Shown: positions 18,603 to 28,024, counted from the stretch's first letter. The stretch: 56,560 bases of DNA from Bacteroidota bacterium (GCA_018831055.1 JAHJRE010000017.1:1-56560); one strand, 5' to 3'. The notes: generated by a model from the letters alone, not told the origin. A program made the numbers and translations.

Positions 18603-19346
18603 TTATTGGATTATCTTCCACCTGATCTTTACCTGGAAATTGGTTACATCGTCTGATTCCCGTCTTCCTTCAAAATGGCTGTAATCAACAGGATTAGAAA
18701 ATATCATTATTTTTTCACCCAGAAAACATTCGTGAAGGAATTTAATTTCAATGACATCGGGGACATGCGTACGGATAAAATCATTTGGGAGGGCATCGAT
18801 AACCCATTGCAGGTATTTGCTATTATTGGCATGTCCGTAATGATCAATATCGGAGTAAAGAATTTTATGTTCCCCTGCCGGGATTAGTTGTGTGCCTTTT
18901 TCGAATGCAAATGTTTTGAAATCCCCGGCCAGCTCTTCGTGGCATAAGTATTCTAATTTTTGCAGTAATTCAGTGTTTTTAGGCCTTTTTGTTTTCAGAT
19001 CGATGATCAGATAGGTTGCTCTGACCGTTCCGATAGTGTCACCCGATTTATCCTTTATTCTGAATTCACGGAAGGCCAGGTATTTTTCACGGTTTGCCGG
19101 CCAAGTATCGAGGGAAATATGTTCAAGCCAGCCGGGGTAGGATTCAATTTTGATTTGCAAAACCAGGAGTACCCACCCCATATCTTTTTCAAAAGTTTCT
19201 TCCATGCCAAAACCCAGGTGGTCGGCATGGTGCCACGCTGTTTCCTGCAGGAAGTTGCAAAGTGCAGGAATACTTAGTTTTCCATCAATGTTACAGTCGT
19301 ACCAGCGGATTTCGTACTCGTCAGTCCAAACAGGTTTAAGTTCCAT
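18603..19346 (-). CDS. Acyl-ACP thioesterase
   Basis: A 247-residue double-hotdog acyl-ACP thioesterase (FatA/FatB-like family). The N-terminal hotdog shows YEIRWYDCNIDGKLSIPALCN and ETAWHHADHLGFG. The second hotdog carries YSDIDHYGHANNSKYLQW, where the D-x(4)-H-x-N-N arrangement matches the family active-site strand. It should release free fatty acids from acyl carrier protein in the cytoplasm. It is the last gene of a same-strand run that begins with rimM; the gap to the upstream C26 hydrolase gene is 28 bases. Confidence 0.9.
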   Translation of the reverse strand: MELKPVWTDEYEIRWYDCNIDGKLSIPALCNFLQETAWHHADHLGFGMEETFEKDMGWVLLVLQIKIESYPGWLEHISLDTWPANREKYLAFREFRIKDKSGDTIGTVRATYLIIDLKTKRPKNTELLQKLEYLCHEELAGDFKTFAFEKGTQLIPAGEHKILYSDIDHYGHANNSKYLQWVIDALPNDFIRTHVPDVIEIKFLHECFLGEKIMIFSNPVDYSHFEGRRESDDVTNFQVKIRWKIIQ

Positions 19347-19374
19347 TATAAGAATATGATTTTTAGCCGTGAAG

Positions 19375-20181
19375 TTATTCTTTATCCTTAACGCTATAGT
19401 ATTTTGCCTCTCTTAAAAAGTACATAGCTATGGGAAGAGAAAGCGGGCTGCTAATATCCATTCTTTCCGGGTGCCACTGGACAGCCAGCAGGAAGGGTTT
19501 TTGTTCTGGGTTTTTCCATTGGATAGCCTCGGTCAGGCTGTCGTTTGCCCGGGCAATTGCCTGCAAGCCTGGTGCAAGTTCCCTGATGCCCTGATGATGG
19601 TTGCTGTTGACTATTCCTGTTGCAACAGAACTTGTCTTGTGTAGCAGGCTCTCTTCCTGGATAATTACCTCATGCCGGCAATTCAGATAATCATCACAAC
19701 GGTGTTTGACCATTGTGTCGGTTTCAGTGGGCAGGTCGGCGTACAGGGTGCCTCCCTGGGATACATTGATTATTTGTAGTCCGCGGCAAATGCCCAGAAC
19801 AGGCAAGCCCAACTGTAATGCCCTGCGAATCAGTTCTAATTCCAGTGCGTCCCTTTTGAGACTTATGTCTTCGAAAATGCTTGTATCGGAAGTGCTGCCA
19901 TAACGCGACGGATGTACATCCCCTCCTCCGGTGAGAAGCAGTCCGGAGCATGTTTCCAGCACCTTCATGGCGGAATCGGCAGGAATGTAATATACATCGA
20001 TCAGAACTACTGTGCTGTCGGCTTTTTTGATCCATTTCCCGTAATTACCAAAATCTCCGGGTTCGGATGCCTTTGAAACGGCAATGTAAACCGGTGGCGT
20101 TTCAGTCTCATGCCGTGTACAGGAACCCCAAACGATAAGAAGCAGTGATAATGTGAAAATCAGGGTAATACGTGTTTTCAT
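19375..20181 (-). CDS. Lipoprotein class I glutamine amidotransferase-like C26 hydrolase
   Basis: This 268-residue protein is a peptidase C26 (gamma-glutamyl-gamma-aminobutyrate hydrolase-like) enzyme. GGGDVHPSRYG, the nucleophile elbow LGICRGLQ (Cys132), NSNHHQG and AVQWHPER (His237, Glu239) give the Cys-His-Glu triad. Unlike PuuD, it carries an N-terminal signal with a lipobox (VWGSC, Cys21), so it should be anchored in the periplasm or outer membrane. The substrate is likely a gamma-glutamyl compound. It lies 32 bases behind a membrane spermidine-synthase-like gene, which makes a gamma-glutamylated amine plausible, but this is inference. Confidence 0.87.
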   Translation of the reverse strand: MKTRITLIFTLSLLLIVWGSCTRHETETPPVYIAVSKASEPGDFGNYGKWIKKADSTVVLIDVYYIPADSAMKVLETCSGLLLTGGGDVHPSRYGSTSDTSIFEDISLKRDALELELIRRALQLGLPVLGICRGLQIINVSQGGTLYADLPTETDTMVKHRCDDYLNCRHEVIIQEESLLHKTSSVATGIVNSNHHQGIRELAPGLQAIARANDSLTEAIQWKNPEQKPFLLAVQWHPERMDISSPLSLPIAMYFLREAKYYSVKDKE

Positions 20182-20213
20182 CTTTCAGAATGTTTAATGA
20201 TTAAAAGTAACGA

Positions 20214-21698
20214 TTATTCCAATGATTGCAAGGCAAAGTAATCCACCGGCGCGTATTCGTCCGTGAGAACCGGTATGCCATCTTCTATTTGCAGGCTGAC
20301 AAGTGTTTTAAGATATGCGTCAAGTTCCGCATTATCGCTGCGGAAAGTTGGTTGAAGCTTACTTTTTAGTGCTATCAGGATGATGCTCTGCATCTGATCT
20401 TCCTGATATCCTTCAATGGCCTTGAAAAGATATACCTGCGGAAACACTTGTTGGTACGTTTTTAATTCTGCTTGCAGAAAAAGGCTTCCTGGGCCTCTGA
20501 GGGAAGAAATGACATTCAGGATAATTGCTCCATCATCGTTCAACAGGTCGTATTGTCTTTGCACAGATTGCAGCGTGGTTAATTGCCAGGGAATGGAATA
20601 CATTGATTTATATGCATCCCCCAGGATAGCATCATATTTTTGCTTTGAGCGGTTCAGAAATGTGCGGCCATCTTCATGAAAAATATTTAACCGGGAATTA
20701 TCTTTTAAACGAAAATATTCATAAGCCAGCCTGGTGACTCCAGGGTCAATTTCAACGACGTCGATGCTTGCATCTGTATAATGGTCAATATAATACTTTG
20801 GAAATGAATATCCGGCGCCTCCAAGCATCAGGCTGTGCCGGAAATCCGGCACAAAATGTTCAGCCAGCTTATAATATCGGGTGTAAGGAAAAACAAGTGA
20901 ATCAGAATCCATGAACATAGCGCTGCTGAGTTCATCGTTGATCATCATAATGCGGGAAGGCTTACCACTGAATGGATCCGGTATATCCAGGATGCGGACC
21001 CTGTTGTATTTTGTGTCAACATCAGCGAGAACATCTTTACCGCTTCTTCCTGATAAACAGATCAGAAACGGAAAAGAAGCCGGAATAAGCAACCAGAATA
21101 AAACTTTTTTCCTGGTTAAGCCGGTGAAGAGAATCATTCCTGATATTAATACCAGCAGAATTGAAAGTGCAAAAAGGATTTTTGTTGTTCCAAAAGCCGG
21201 TATAAGAAAGAATCCTGCCAAAAAAGTCCCGGCAATGGATCCCACAGTGGAAATAGCATAGAGGTTTCCTACTGTACGTCCACTCGACTGCAGATTGCGG
21301 ATTTTCAACCTGACAGCATAAGGGGTAACCATTCCCAGGAAAATACTTGCCGGTGAAAATAGTACTATCGAGGCAATGACGGCAGGAAGCCTGATTCCCG
21401 GCAAAATACCGGAGAGCGAAGAGAGAAAGCCTTCCCCGATCCAGGAAGTCAAAGAAATTGCAATGGCTGCACCCAGAATGACAAGACCCAATGCCCCAAA
21501 ATACGGCTTACGGTCGGAAAGCATGCCTCCCAACCAGTACCCGAGGCTCAGACTACCTAGTATGATACCGATTAGGCTGGTCCACACAAACATCGATGTG
21601 CCCAAATAGGGTCCCAGCACCCTTGAGCCCAGGATCTCAAAGATCATGACTACGGCTCCGCAAAGAAATACTGTCAGTTCAAGTAATATTTTACGCAT
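20214..21698 (-). CDS. Membrane-fused spermidine synthase-like protein
   Basis: A 494-residue protein with an N-terminal half of about seven or eight membrane helices (EILGSRVLGPYLGTSMFVW opening) fused to a C-terminal aminopropyltransferase-like Rossmann domain. The cofactor site reads MLGGAGYSFPKYYIDHY, then VVEIDPGVTRLAYEYF, EDGRTFL and YDAILGDAYKS. The standard GGGDG motif is replaced by GGAGY and the usual catalytic Asp loop is altered, so true spermidine synthesis is uncertain. The family is annotated as fused MFS/spermidine synthase. The start overlaps the end of the upstream tRNA methyltransferase gene by 8 bases, indicating coupled translation. Confidence 0.85.
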   Translation of the reverse strand: MRKILLELTVFLCGAVVMIFEILGSRVLGPYLGTSMFVWTSLIGIILGSLSLGYWLGGMLSDRKPYFGALGLVILGAAIAISLTSWIGEGFLSSLSGILPGIRLPAVIASIVLFSPASIFLGMVTPYAVRLKIRNLQSSGRTVGNLYAISTVGSIAGTFLAGFFLIPAFGTTKILFALSILLVLISGMILFTGLTRKKVLFWLLIPASFPFLICLSGRSGKDVLADVDTKYNRVRILDIPDPFSGKPSRIMMINDELSSAMFMDSDSLVFPYTRYYKLAEHFVPDFRHSLMLGGAGYSFPKYYIDHYTDASIDVVEIDPGVTRLAYEYFRLKDNSRLNIFHEDGRTFLNRSKQKYDAILGDAYKSMYSIPWQLTTLQSVQRQYDLLNDDGAIILNVISSLRGPGSLFLQAELKTYQQVFPQVYLFKAIEGYQEDQMQSIILIALKSKLQPTFRSDNAELDAYLKTLVSLQIEDGIPVLTDEYAPVDYFALQSLE

Positions 21699-22443
21699 TT
21701 TGATTTGTGTTTAGTCTCTCCCGTATCATTTCCGGATCAAACAGATAGTAATCTTTGGTAAACTCCACGAACTCATCCGTATGAGTCCCATCGGCATTTC
21801 TCATGGTTAGGATTTCATTTTTGATACTGTCTGAATGTGAACGCGAAAACGACAACAATATCCGGTTGGGTCTTTTTCCCTGAATTGGAATGAAGGTCAA
21901 TTTGTTTTCAAGCCAAAGATTGTGAATCCGGGCAAGTGAAAGGAATGAGGCTTCTGCCGTTGATGGTAGAACCACATTGAAACGACCTGCAGGTAACAAT
22001 AAGCGATCAACGGAAATAATCAGTTCTTCCGGAGTCAGCATATCATCGTGTCTGGCCAGTTTTCTTTGCTGATTGCCGGGTTTAAGCGATTTACTGAAAT
22101 AGGGAGGGTTGCTGACAATAAGTCCGAAGCATGATCTGTCATGCAAAGCCAGTTCCTGGATGGAGATCTGTCTGGCCTCTAATCGCTCTTTCCATGGAGA
22201 AATCCGGAAGTTTCGGGATGACTGTTCCACGGAAGCACTGTCAATATCTATGGCAAGTATTTGGGATTGAGATCGCTGAGCAAGCATCAAAGCAATGATC
22301 CCACATCCTGTACCTGCATCAAGGATGCGGGATACTCCTCCGGTTTCTGTCCATGCCCCCAGCAAAACCGCATCCGTGCCAATTTTCATGGTACTTTGGT
22401 CGTCGTATAAATAGAAATATTTGAAATGGAAAGGTTTGCTCAT
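21691..22443 (-). CDS. trmN6: tRNA1(Val) adenine-N6 methyltransferase-like protein
   Basis: A 250-residue class I methyltransferase of the TrmN6/YfiC family. It has a FHFKYFYLYDDQSTMKIGTDAVLLGAW opening split across residues 5-31, SAM-binding DAGTGCGIIALMLAQ (42-56), an acidic AIDID strand, and the NPPY catalytic motif (112-115) of N6-adenine methyltransferases. The expected reaction is methylation of A37 in tRNA-Val. Its ATG overlaps the rimM stop (ATGA arrangement), linking it to ribosome maturation genes. Confidence 0.9.
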   Translation of the reverse strand: MSKPFHFKYFYLYDDQSTMKIGTDAVLLGAWTETGGVSRILDAGTGCGIIALMLAQRSQSQILAIDIDSASVEQSSRNFRISPWKERLEARQISIQELALHDRSCFGLIVSNPPYFSKSLKPGNQQRKLARHDDMLTPEELIISVDRLLLPAGRFNVVLPSTAEASFLSLARIHNLWLENKLTFIPIQGKRPNRILLSFSRSHSDSIKNEILTMRNADGTHTDEFVEFTKDYYLFDPEMIRERLNTNQNA

Positions 22444-22964
22444 GGTTTATTAAGGTCGATCAATCCTTCCGGAGCATTGATGGTTATAGTCTTTTTATTA
22501 TTGTCCATACCCAGGATGATATCCTCCGCAACCGGTATCATGATCTCATGAGTTTTCCCGGAGATCAGAATGATATCCTGGACAGTACCGGCGATCACCT
22601 CCTTTACTACGCCGATTTCACCGTATGTAATGTCACTTACCTTGTAACCCTCTATTATTCCTGGGTTAATACTTTTCCGGAATTGTTTTGGGATTTTATC
22701 GATGGATAGATAAACGTCCCTTTTGATAAGAGGTTTAGCCGTTTCAGGATTGCAGATGTCTTCCAGGCTTACCCAGACATTTTTACCTTCCCCTGATATT
22801 TCCACAACATAAAACGGAATAAGCCTGTTATTGAGATCAATCCAAAGGAAGTCGGCCTTTTCTGCCAATGATTCCCAGGGCAGATTGAGCGCAATCATCA
22901 GTTCCCCCTTGATCCCGGGTGATTTGACTATTTTCCCTGCCAGAAAAGCTTCTTCCTTGTTCAT
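22440..22964 (-). CDS. rimM: Ribosome maturation factor RimM
   Basis: A 174-residue RimM with the N-terminal beta-barrel (AGKIVKSPGIKGELMI) and the C-terminal PRC-barrel-like domain (GYKVSDITYGEIGVVKEVI, MIPVAEDIILGMD, INAPEGLIDL). RimM binds ribosomal protein S19 and helps mature the 30S head. It lies downstream of rpsP, the usual order, but an intrinsic terminator separates them. Its stop codon overlaps the start of trmN6. Confidence 0.95.
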   Translation of the reverse strand: MNKEEAFLAGKIVKSPGIKGELMIALNLPWESLAEKADFLWIDLNNRLIPFYVVEISGEGKNVWVSLEDICNPETAKPLIKRDVYLSIDKIPKQFRKSINPGIIEGYKVSDITYGEIGVVKEVIAGTVQDIILISGKTHEIMIPVAEDIILGMDNNKKTITINAPEGLIDLNKP

Positions 22965-23047
22965 GATGGTGAATTTAATTCAAACCTACAGGAAAAAACC
23001 ATTTAAAGCAAGTTTTTTAAGATTATGTTCTATTCTTTGCCAGTTGC

Positions 23048-23076
23048 AAAAAAAAAGCCGGGATGATTCCCGGCTT
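23048..23076 (-). terminator. Intrinsic terminator between rpsP and rimM
   Basis: On the minus strand AAAGCCGGGA pairs with TCCCGGCTTT around a 4-base loop and is followed by a T tract. It lies just past the rpsP stop and 84 bases before rimM, so it should end or attenuate rpsP transcription before the downstream genes. Confidence 0.85.
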
Positions 23077-23095
23077 TACTATAGAGTGAAGTTTT

Positions 23096-23878
23096 CTATT
23101 CTTCCTTTTTTTCTTCTTCTGTGTTTTCAGGAGCAGGTTCTTCAGCAACAGGAGGTTCGGCTGTGGATTCTGCTTCCGGTGCAGTTTCGGGTTCGGCTAC
23201 TGCTTCCGGTTCAGGTGCAGCTTCCGGTGCAGTTTCGGGTTCGGCTACTGCTTCCGGTTCAGGGGCAGCTTCCGGTGCAGTTTCGGGTTCGGCTACTGCT
23301 TCCGGTTCAGGGGCAGCTTCCGGTGCAGCCTCCGGTTCGGCTATTGCTTCCGGTTCAGGGGTAGCTTCGGTTTCCGGGCTTGCTTCTGATGCCTCAGCTT
23401 CAGCAACTTTACCAAGTTCGGCAGCGCGTTTCTTGGCAAGTTCTTTTTCTCTGGCTTCCTTAACCTTGCGTTCGGCTTCGAGTTGCTTTTTCTTGTCTTC
23501 CTTTCCGGTCAAAAGGATTTCCTTGGCTTTGTTCCTGTATTTATCCTCTTTTTCGTTTAACCACGACTGGAATCTGGCTTCTGCCTGTTCCTCGGTTAAA
23601 GCACCTTTTTTAACTCCGTTAAGCAGGTGGTTTTTGTACAATACACCTTTAAAGGAAAAGATGGATCGTACCGTGTCGGTTGGCTGTGCTCCGCTTTGTA
23701 ACCAGTAGATTGCCCTTTCGAAATTGAGGTCAACCTCTGCAGGATTGGCAACCGGGTTATAAACCCCGATCTTCTCAACGAACCTTCCGTCACGTGGTGC
23801 ACGACCATCCGCAATAACGATGTGGTAATAGGGGCGACCCTTTTTACCTCTTCTTTGCAGTCTGATTTTCGTTGCCAT
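23096..23878 (-). CDS. rpsP: 30S ribosomal protein S16 with long acidic repeat tail
   Basis: The correct start is the ATG at 23878 ([20 protein letters not shown]); the longer frame adds 13 unlikely residues. The first ~80 residues are a standard S16 core ([15 protein letters not shown]-like [25 protein letters not shown]-type strand, [16 protein letters not shown]). A Lys/Glu-rich helical extension follows (to about residue 155), then about 100 residues made almost only of Ala, Glu, Pro, Thr and Val. The tail contains four 48-bp in-frame repeats. The total of 260 residues is about three times the usual S16 length; extended S16 proteins occur in Bacteroidota, but this acidic tail is long. Confidence 0.95.
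   Translation of the reverse strand: MATKIRLQRRGKKGRPYYHIVIADGRAPRDGRFVEKIGVYNPVANPAEVDLNFERAIYWLQSGAQPTDTVRSIFSFKGVLYKNHLLNGVKKGALTEEQAEARFQSWLNEKEDKYRNKAKEILLTGKEDKKKQLEAERKVKEAREKELAKKRAAELGKVAEAEASEASPETEATPEPEAIAEPEAAPEAAPEPEAVAEPETAPEAAPEPEAVAEPETAPEAAPEPEAVAEPETAPEAESTAEPPVAEEPAPENTEEEKKEE
23172..23363 (-). repeat. Four 48-bp in-frame tandem repeats in rpsP
   Basis: Units begin at 23172, 23220, 23268 and 23316 with an exact 48-base period. Each encodes 16 residues of the type [16 protein letters not shown]. The second and third are almost identical; the fourth has several changes. Such repeats can change copy number by slippage without breaking the frame. Confidence 0.93.
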
Positions 23879-24093
23879 AATTGATAATAAATTGATTGTT
23901 TTTATTTTGGGGTGCAAATATCCGAATTTTTTTTTGATTTATGAAACGGGCATGTTAAAAAAACACAAACAGGAATGAAACATTCCTGCAAACACTTCTT
24001 CAGTTTTTAAAACTTTTCAACAGCGGGAACTTTCCATAATGCAAAATGTTACTTTTACAAACAGCGATAACCCAGGAAATCACTTATTTCAAA

Positions 24094-27000
24094 ATGCCTG
24101 ATTTTACTCATTTACATGTACATACTCAGTTTTCTATTCTCGATGGTGCGGCAAAAATTCCGGACCTGCTCGATACGGCTGTTTCATTGGGGATGGATTC
24201 ACTTGCAATTACGGATCACGGGAATTTATATGGTGTGCTGAATTTTTTTCAGGAAGCACGGGCAAGGGGGGTAAAACCTGTTATCGGTTGTGAAGTATAT
24301 GTGTCAGCGCGTACCCGTCTCGATAAATTTGATAAGGTTGACCGCGACAGCTTTCATCTGATCCTTCTTGCCAAGGACCTGGAAGGTTACCGCAATCTCA
24401 GCCGGCTTAGTTCCCTTGGTTATACAGAAGGCTTCTATTATCATCCCCGGGTTGATAAGGAGCTTCTTCGTAAGTATCACCATGGACTCATTGCTTCCTC
24501 AGCTTGCCTGGGCGGTGAGATCCCTAAAGCTATAATAAATAGGGGAGAAGATCAGGCTGCCCTGATTCTGGAAGAGTACCTTGATATTTTTGGTGAGGAT
24601 TTTTATCTTGAACTCATGAACCATGGGCTGCCGGAACAAATGGCTGTAAACAAAGTGTTGCGGGATTTTTCGGTCAAATATGGTGTGAAGTTGATTGCCA
24701 CGAACGATGTGCATTTTATAAGGAAAGATGATTTTGAAGCACATCATATTCTTATTTGTCTGAATACCGGCAAAGATATTGATGCTGAATCGAGTCTTTC
24801 CTATACAGGACAGGAATACCTTAAATCGAAAGAGGAGATGGAGACGCTATTTCCGGATATTCCTGAAGCTTTGGCAAATACACGGGAGATAGTCGGAAAG
24901 GTTGAAAATTATGATATAACTTCCAAAAAGATTATTCTGCCGCATTTTCCGCTTCCCGGGACATTCACGAGCGAGAATGAATATCTCCGGCACCTTACGT
25001 ATGAAGGAGCAAGTAAGCTTTATCCTGATTTAACCGATGAAATCAGGGAAAGAATCGATTTCGAATTGTCTGTGATCCGGCAAATGGGTTTCCCGGGTTA
25101 TTTTCTGATTGTTCAGGACTTTATCAGAGCTGCGAAACAAATGGGAGTGATCGTGGGGCCGGGAAGGGGAAGCGCTGCAGGTTCAGCGGTCGCATACTGC
25201 ACCGGCATTACCAATATTGACCCCATCAGGTATAATCTGATTTTTGAGCGCTTCCTGAATCCCGAAAGGGTCACCATGCCTGACATCGATATCGACTTTG
25301 ATGACGAAGGCAGGGATAAGGTCTTAAAATATGTGGTGGAGAAATATGGGCGGGAGAAAGTGGCTCAAATTGTAACATTCGGGACTATGGCGGCTAAGCT
25401 GGCCATTCGCGATGTTGCCAGAGTGCTGAAACTCCCGTTGCCGGATGCCGACCGCCTGGCAAAACTGGTTCCTGAAAAACCCGGGATATCACTTTCTCAG
25501 GCCTATAATGAAGTTAAAGAACTCAATGATATCAAGAATGATGGGGAAGAGCTTCAGAAAAAAACATTGCTTTTTGCCGAAACCCTTGAAGGATCCGCAC
25601 GCCACACGGGTACACATGCTTGCGGCGTGATCATCGGACCCGATGATCTTATGGATCATATCCCTCTCAGTACTGCCAAGGATTCCGATCTTCCGGTTAC
25701 GCAATATGACGGTAAGCTTGTTGAATCGGTGGGTATGCTGAAGATGGATTTCCTGGGATTAAAAACCCTGTCGATCATTAAAGATGCAATAGAGAATATA
25801 CGTCGCAGGCATAATTTCGAAATTGATGTTGATAAAATACCCCTGGATGATAAAAAGACATTTGAGCTGTACCAACGGGGTGACACGATCGGCACTTTTC
25901 AGTTTGAATCGGATGGCATGCGTAACTATCTCAAGGAGCTGAAACCAAATAACATAGAAGACCTTATTGCCATGAATGCCCTGTATCGTCCGGGGCCGAT
26001 GAACTTTATACCCATTTATATCAACCGCAAGCATGGGCGGGAAAAGGTTGAATATCCACACCCGCTCCTGGAAGAAATCCTTAAACCGACCTATGGCATT
26101 ATGGTTTATCAGGAGCAGATCATGCAGACAGCTCAGCTCATGGCCGGTTTCTCCCTGGGAAAAGCAGACCTGTTGCGAAGGGCCATGGGCAAGAAAAAAA
26201 TGGATGCCATGGTGGAACAAAGGGCGGAATTTGTAAAAGGTGCAGAATCAAAAGGCATACCCGGTGATATTGCCGATGAAGTATTCAGTATTATGGAGCG
26301 CTTTGCCGAATACGGTTTTAACCGTTCCCATTCGGCTGCTTATTCGGTGATCGCTTACCATACGGCATATCTTAAGGCAAACTATACTGCTGAATATATG
26401 GCAGCAGTGCTTACTCACAACCTTAGCGATATCAAGAAGATCAAATTCTTTATCGATGAGTGCAAGCGTCAGAATATCGATGTCCTTGGGCCGGATATCA
26501 ACGAAAGCAGCCTGCACTTCACGGTAAATGAAGAAGGACAGATCCGGTTCGGTCTGGGCGCCGTTAAAGGTGTTGGAGAAGGTGCCGTTATAAGCATCCT
26601 GGAGGAAAAAGATCAAAACGGACCGTTTAAAAGTATCTTTGATTTTGCCAAAAGGGTCAACCTGCGCAATGTAAACCGGCGTTGTATAGAAGCACTGGTG
26701 ATGGCGGGCTCATTCGACGGCTTTGAGGGAACACACAGGGCTCAGTATTTCTATCGGTCAGATACTGAAGATAGTATTTTTCTTGACAAAATCATACGCT
26801 TCGCATCAGGATACCAGGAAAGGATCAATTCAGCTCAGCAATCTCTTTTCGGTGACGAAGTTGAGGTGGAAATTGAAGATCCGGCTCTTCCCGATTGTAA
26901 GCCCTGGTCGAAACTCCAACAGCTTAAAAATGAAAAAGATGTTACAGGGTTTTATATGTCGGGACACCCCCTGGATAATTATCGTATCGAAATCGAAAAC

Positions 27001-27555
27001 TTCAGTAGCTGCTCACTGACCGATCTGAATCAGAACCTGAGGCAATATGAAAACAAGCAGATCTCATTTGCCGGGATGATCATCTCAAGCCAAAGTAAAA
27101 TTGCCAAAAATGGTAAACCCTTTGGATTATTCGTAATGGAGGATTATACCGATACCCGGTCTTTTATGATATTTTCGGAGGAGTACCTGAAAATGAAACA
27201 TTTCCTGGATGATGGTGCCCATGTGCTGGCCCGTGCACGTGTTGAAAAAAGATTTAACAGTGATGACCAGCTCGAGGTCAAAATCTCGGCCATGATCTTG
27301 CTTCCCGACGTGTTGGAAAAATTCACCAAAAGCATCCGGCTTTCCGTGAATATTTCCGATCTTGACAGCAATCTTATTCGAAAAATTCAACAAATCATCC
27401 AGTCACATCCTGGAACTTGTCCCGTAAGAATCAATGTGCGTGATCCTTTGGAGAAGATAGGAGTGGAATTGAAGACAAAAAACAATAGGGTCAATCCCGC
27501 TGAATTTACCAGGGAAGTACAGAAAGTCAAGGAAATTGAATGTAAACTATTCTGA
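24094..27555 (+). CDS. dnaE: DNA polymerase III alpha subunit
   Basis: The frame opens at 24046, but the ATG at 24094 starts the family directly (MPDFTHLHVHTQFS) and a TACTTTTA box at 24050-24057 fits a promoter between the two, so I use 24094 (1,153 residues). The PHP domain shows HLHVHTQFS, ITDHGNL and GCEVYV. The polymerase core carries PGRGSAAGSAVAYC (near 356) and the catalytic acidic motif PDIDIDFDDEGR (near 396), followed by GTHACGVIIG, FQFESDGMR, RPGPM and FNRSHSAAYS. A helix-hairpin-helix and an OB-fold (ISFAGMIISSQ, near 1005) finish the protein. This is the replicative polymerase. It is followed by trxA. Confidence 0.97.
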   Translation: MPDFTHLHVHTQFSILDGAAKIPDLLDTAVSLGMDSLAITDHGNLYGVLNFFQEARARGVKPVIGCEVYVSARTRLDKFDKVDRDSFHLILLAKDLEGYRNLSRLSSLGYTEGFYYHPRVDKELLRKYHHGLIASSACLGGEIPKAIINRGEDQAALILEEYLDIFGEDFYLELMNHGLPEQMAVNKVLRDFSVKYGVKLIATNDVHFIRKDDFEAHHILICLNTGKDIDAESSLSYTGQEYLKSKEEMETLFPDIPEALANTREIVGKVENYDITSKKIILPHFPLPGTFTSENEYLRHLTYEGASKLYPDLTDEIRERIDFELSVIRQMGFPGYFLIVQDFIRAAKQMGVIVGPGRGSAAGSAVAYCTGITNIDPIRYNLIFERFLNPERVTMPDIDIDFDDEGRDKVLKYVVEKYGREKVAQIVTFGTMAAKLAIRDVARVLKLPLPDADRLAKLVPEKPGISLSQAYNEVKELNDIKNDGEELQKKTLLFAETLEGSARHTGTHACGVIIGPDDLMDHIPLSTAKDSDLPVTQYDGKLVESVGMLKMDFLGLKTLSIIKDAIENIRRRHNFEIDVDKIPLDDKKTFELYQRGDTIGTFQFESDGMRNYLKELKPNNIEDLIAMNALYRPGPMNFIPIYINRKHGREKVEYPHPLLEEILKPTYGIMVYQEQIMQTAQLMAGFSLGKADLLRRAMGKKKMDAMVEQRAEFVKGAESKGIPGDIADEVFSIMERFAEYGFNRSHSAAYSVIAYHTAYLKANYTAEYMAAVLTHNLSDIKKIKFFIDECKRQNIDVLGPDINESSLHFTVNEEGQIRFGLGAVKGVGEGAVISILEEKDQNGPFKSIFDFAKRVNLRNVNRRCIEALVMAGSFDGFEGTHRAQYFYRSDTEDSIFLDKIIRFASGYQERINSAQQSLFGDEVEVEIEDPALPDCKPWSKLQQLKNEKDVTGFYMSGHPLDNYRIEIENFSSCSLTDLNQNLRQYENKQISFAGMIISSQSKIAKNGKPFGLFVMEDYTDTRSFMIFSEEYLKMKHFLDDGAHVLARARVEKRFNSDDQLEVKISAMILLPDVLEKFTKSIRLSVNISDLDSNLIRKIQQIIQSHPGTCPVRINVRDPLEKIGVELKTKNNRVNPAEFTREVQKVKEIECKLF

Positions 27556-27594
27556 TGTAGAATTGTTATGTCTATCTACATCGCAATAAATTAA

Positions 27595-27602
27595 TATTTT
27601 TG
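27595..27602 (+). promoter_or_regulatory. Candidate -7 element for trxA
   Basis: TATTTTTG fits TAnnTTTG and lies 33 bases before the trxA ATG. A good -33 box at 19-21 bases upstream is not visible, so the call is tentative. Confidence 0.4.
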
Positions 27603-27634
27603 GTGTTTCATTGTTAAATTTTAAACAGTAAAAA

Positions 27635-27952
27635 ATGGCTCTTGAATTTACCGACGGAAATTTTGAAGAATTGGTATTAAAGGCAGATAAGCCTGTAATT
27701 GTTGACTTCTGGGCAGAATGGTGCGGTCCATGCAGGATGGTAGGCCCCATTGTTCAGGAAATTGGTAACGAATACAGTGGACAAGCTGTTGTAGGAAAAG
27801 TGAACGTGGACGATAACCCAAAGGTTACTGCCCAGTTTGGTATCCGGAATATACCAACCATATTGTTCATTAAGAACGGACAGGTGGTTGATAAACAGGT
27901 TGGTGCAGTGCCGAAACAGGTGCTTACCAACAAGCTGGAAGCTATCCTGTAA
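27635..27952 (+). CDS. trxA: Thioredoxin
   Basis: A 105-residue cytoplasmic thioredoxin with no signal peptide. The active site WAEWCGPCR places the redox cysteines at 30 and 33, and the cis-proline is Pro74 in RNIPTILF. The late strand FIKNGQVVDKQVGAVPK is standard. It reduces protein disulfides using thioredoxin reductase. It lies 79 bases after dnaE and ends at its own terminator. Confidence 0.97.
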   Translation: MALEFTDGNFEELVLKADKPVIVDFWAEWCGPCRMVGPIVQEIGNEYSGQAVVGKVNVDDNPKVTAQFGIRNIPTILFIKNGQVVDKQVGAVPKQVLTNKLEAIL

Positions 27953-27976
27953 AAGGTAGTTTTCTAATAATAATGG

Positions 27977-28008
27977 GAGTGGCAGTTATGCAACTACCAC
28001 TCTTTTTT
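27977..28008 (+). terminator. Intrinsic terminator of trxA
   Basis: GAGTGG/CCACTC with an inner AGTT/AACT extension forms a stem about 25 bases after the trxA stop, followed by a TTTTTT tract. It separates trxA from the DUF58 gene. Confidence 0.8.
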
Positions 28009-28024
28009 ATATTTAAATAAGATT

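Noticed and set aside
23121-23708. 195-codon plus-strand ORF (Ala/Ser/Gly-rich)
   Set aside because: It is the opposite-strand shadow of the rpsP repeats and has no independent features.
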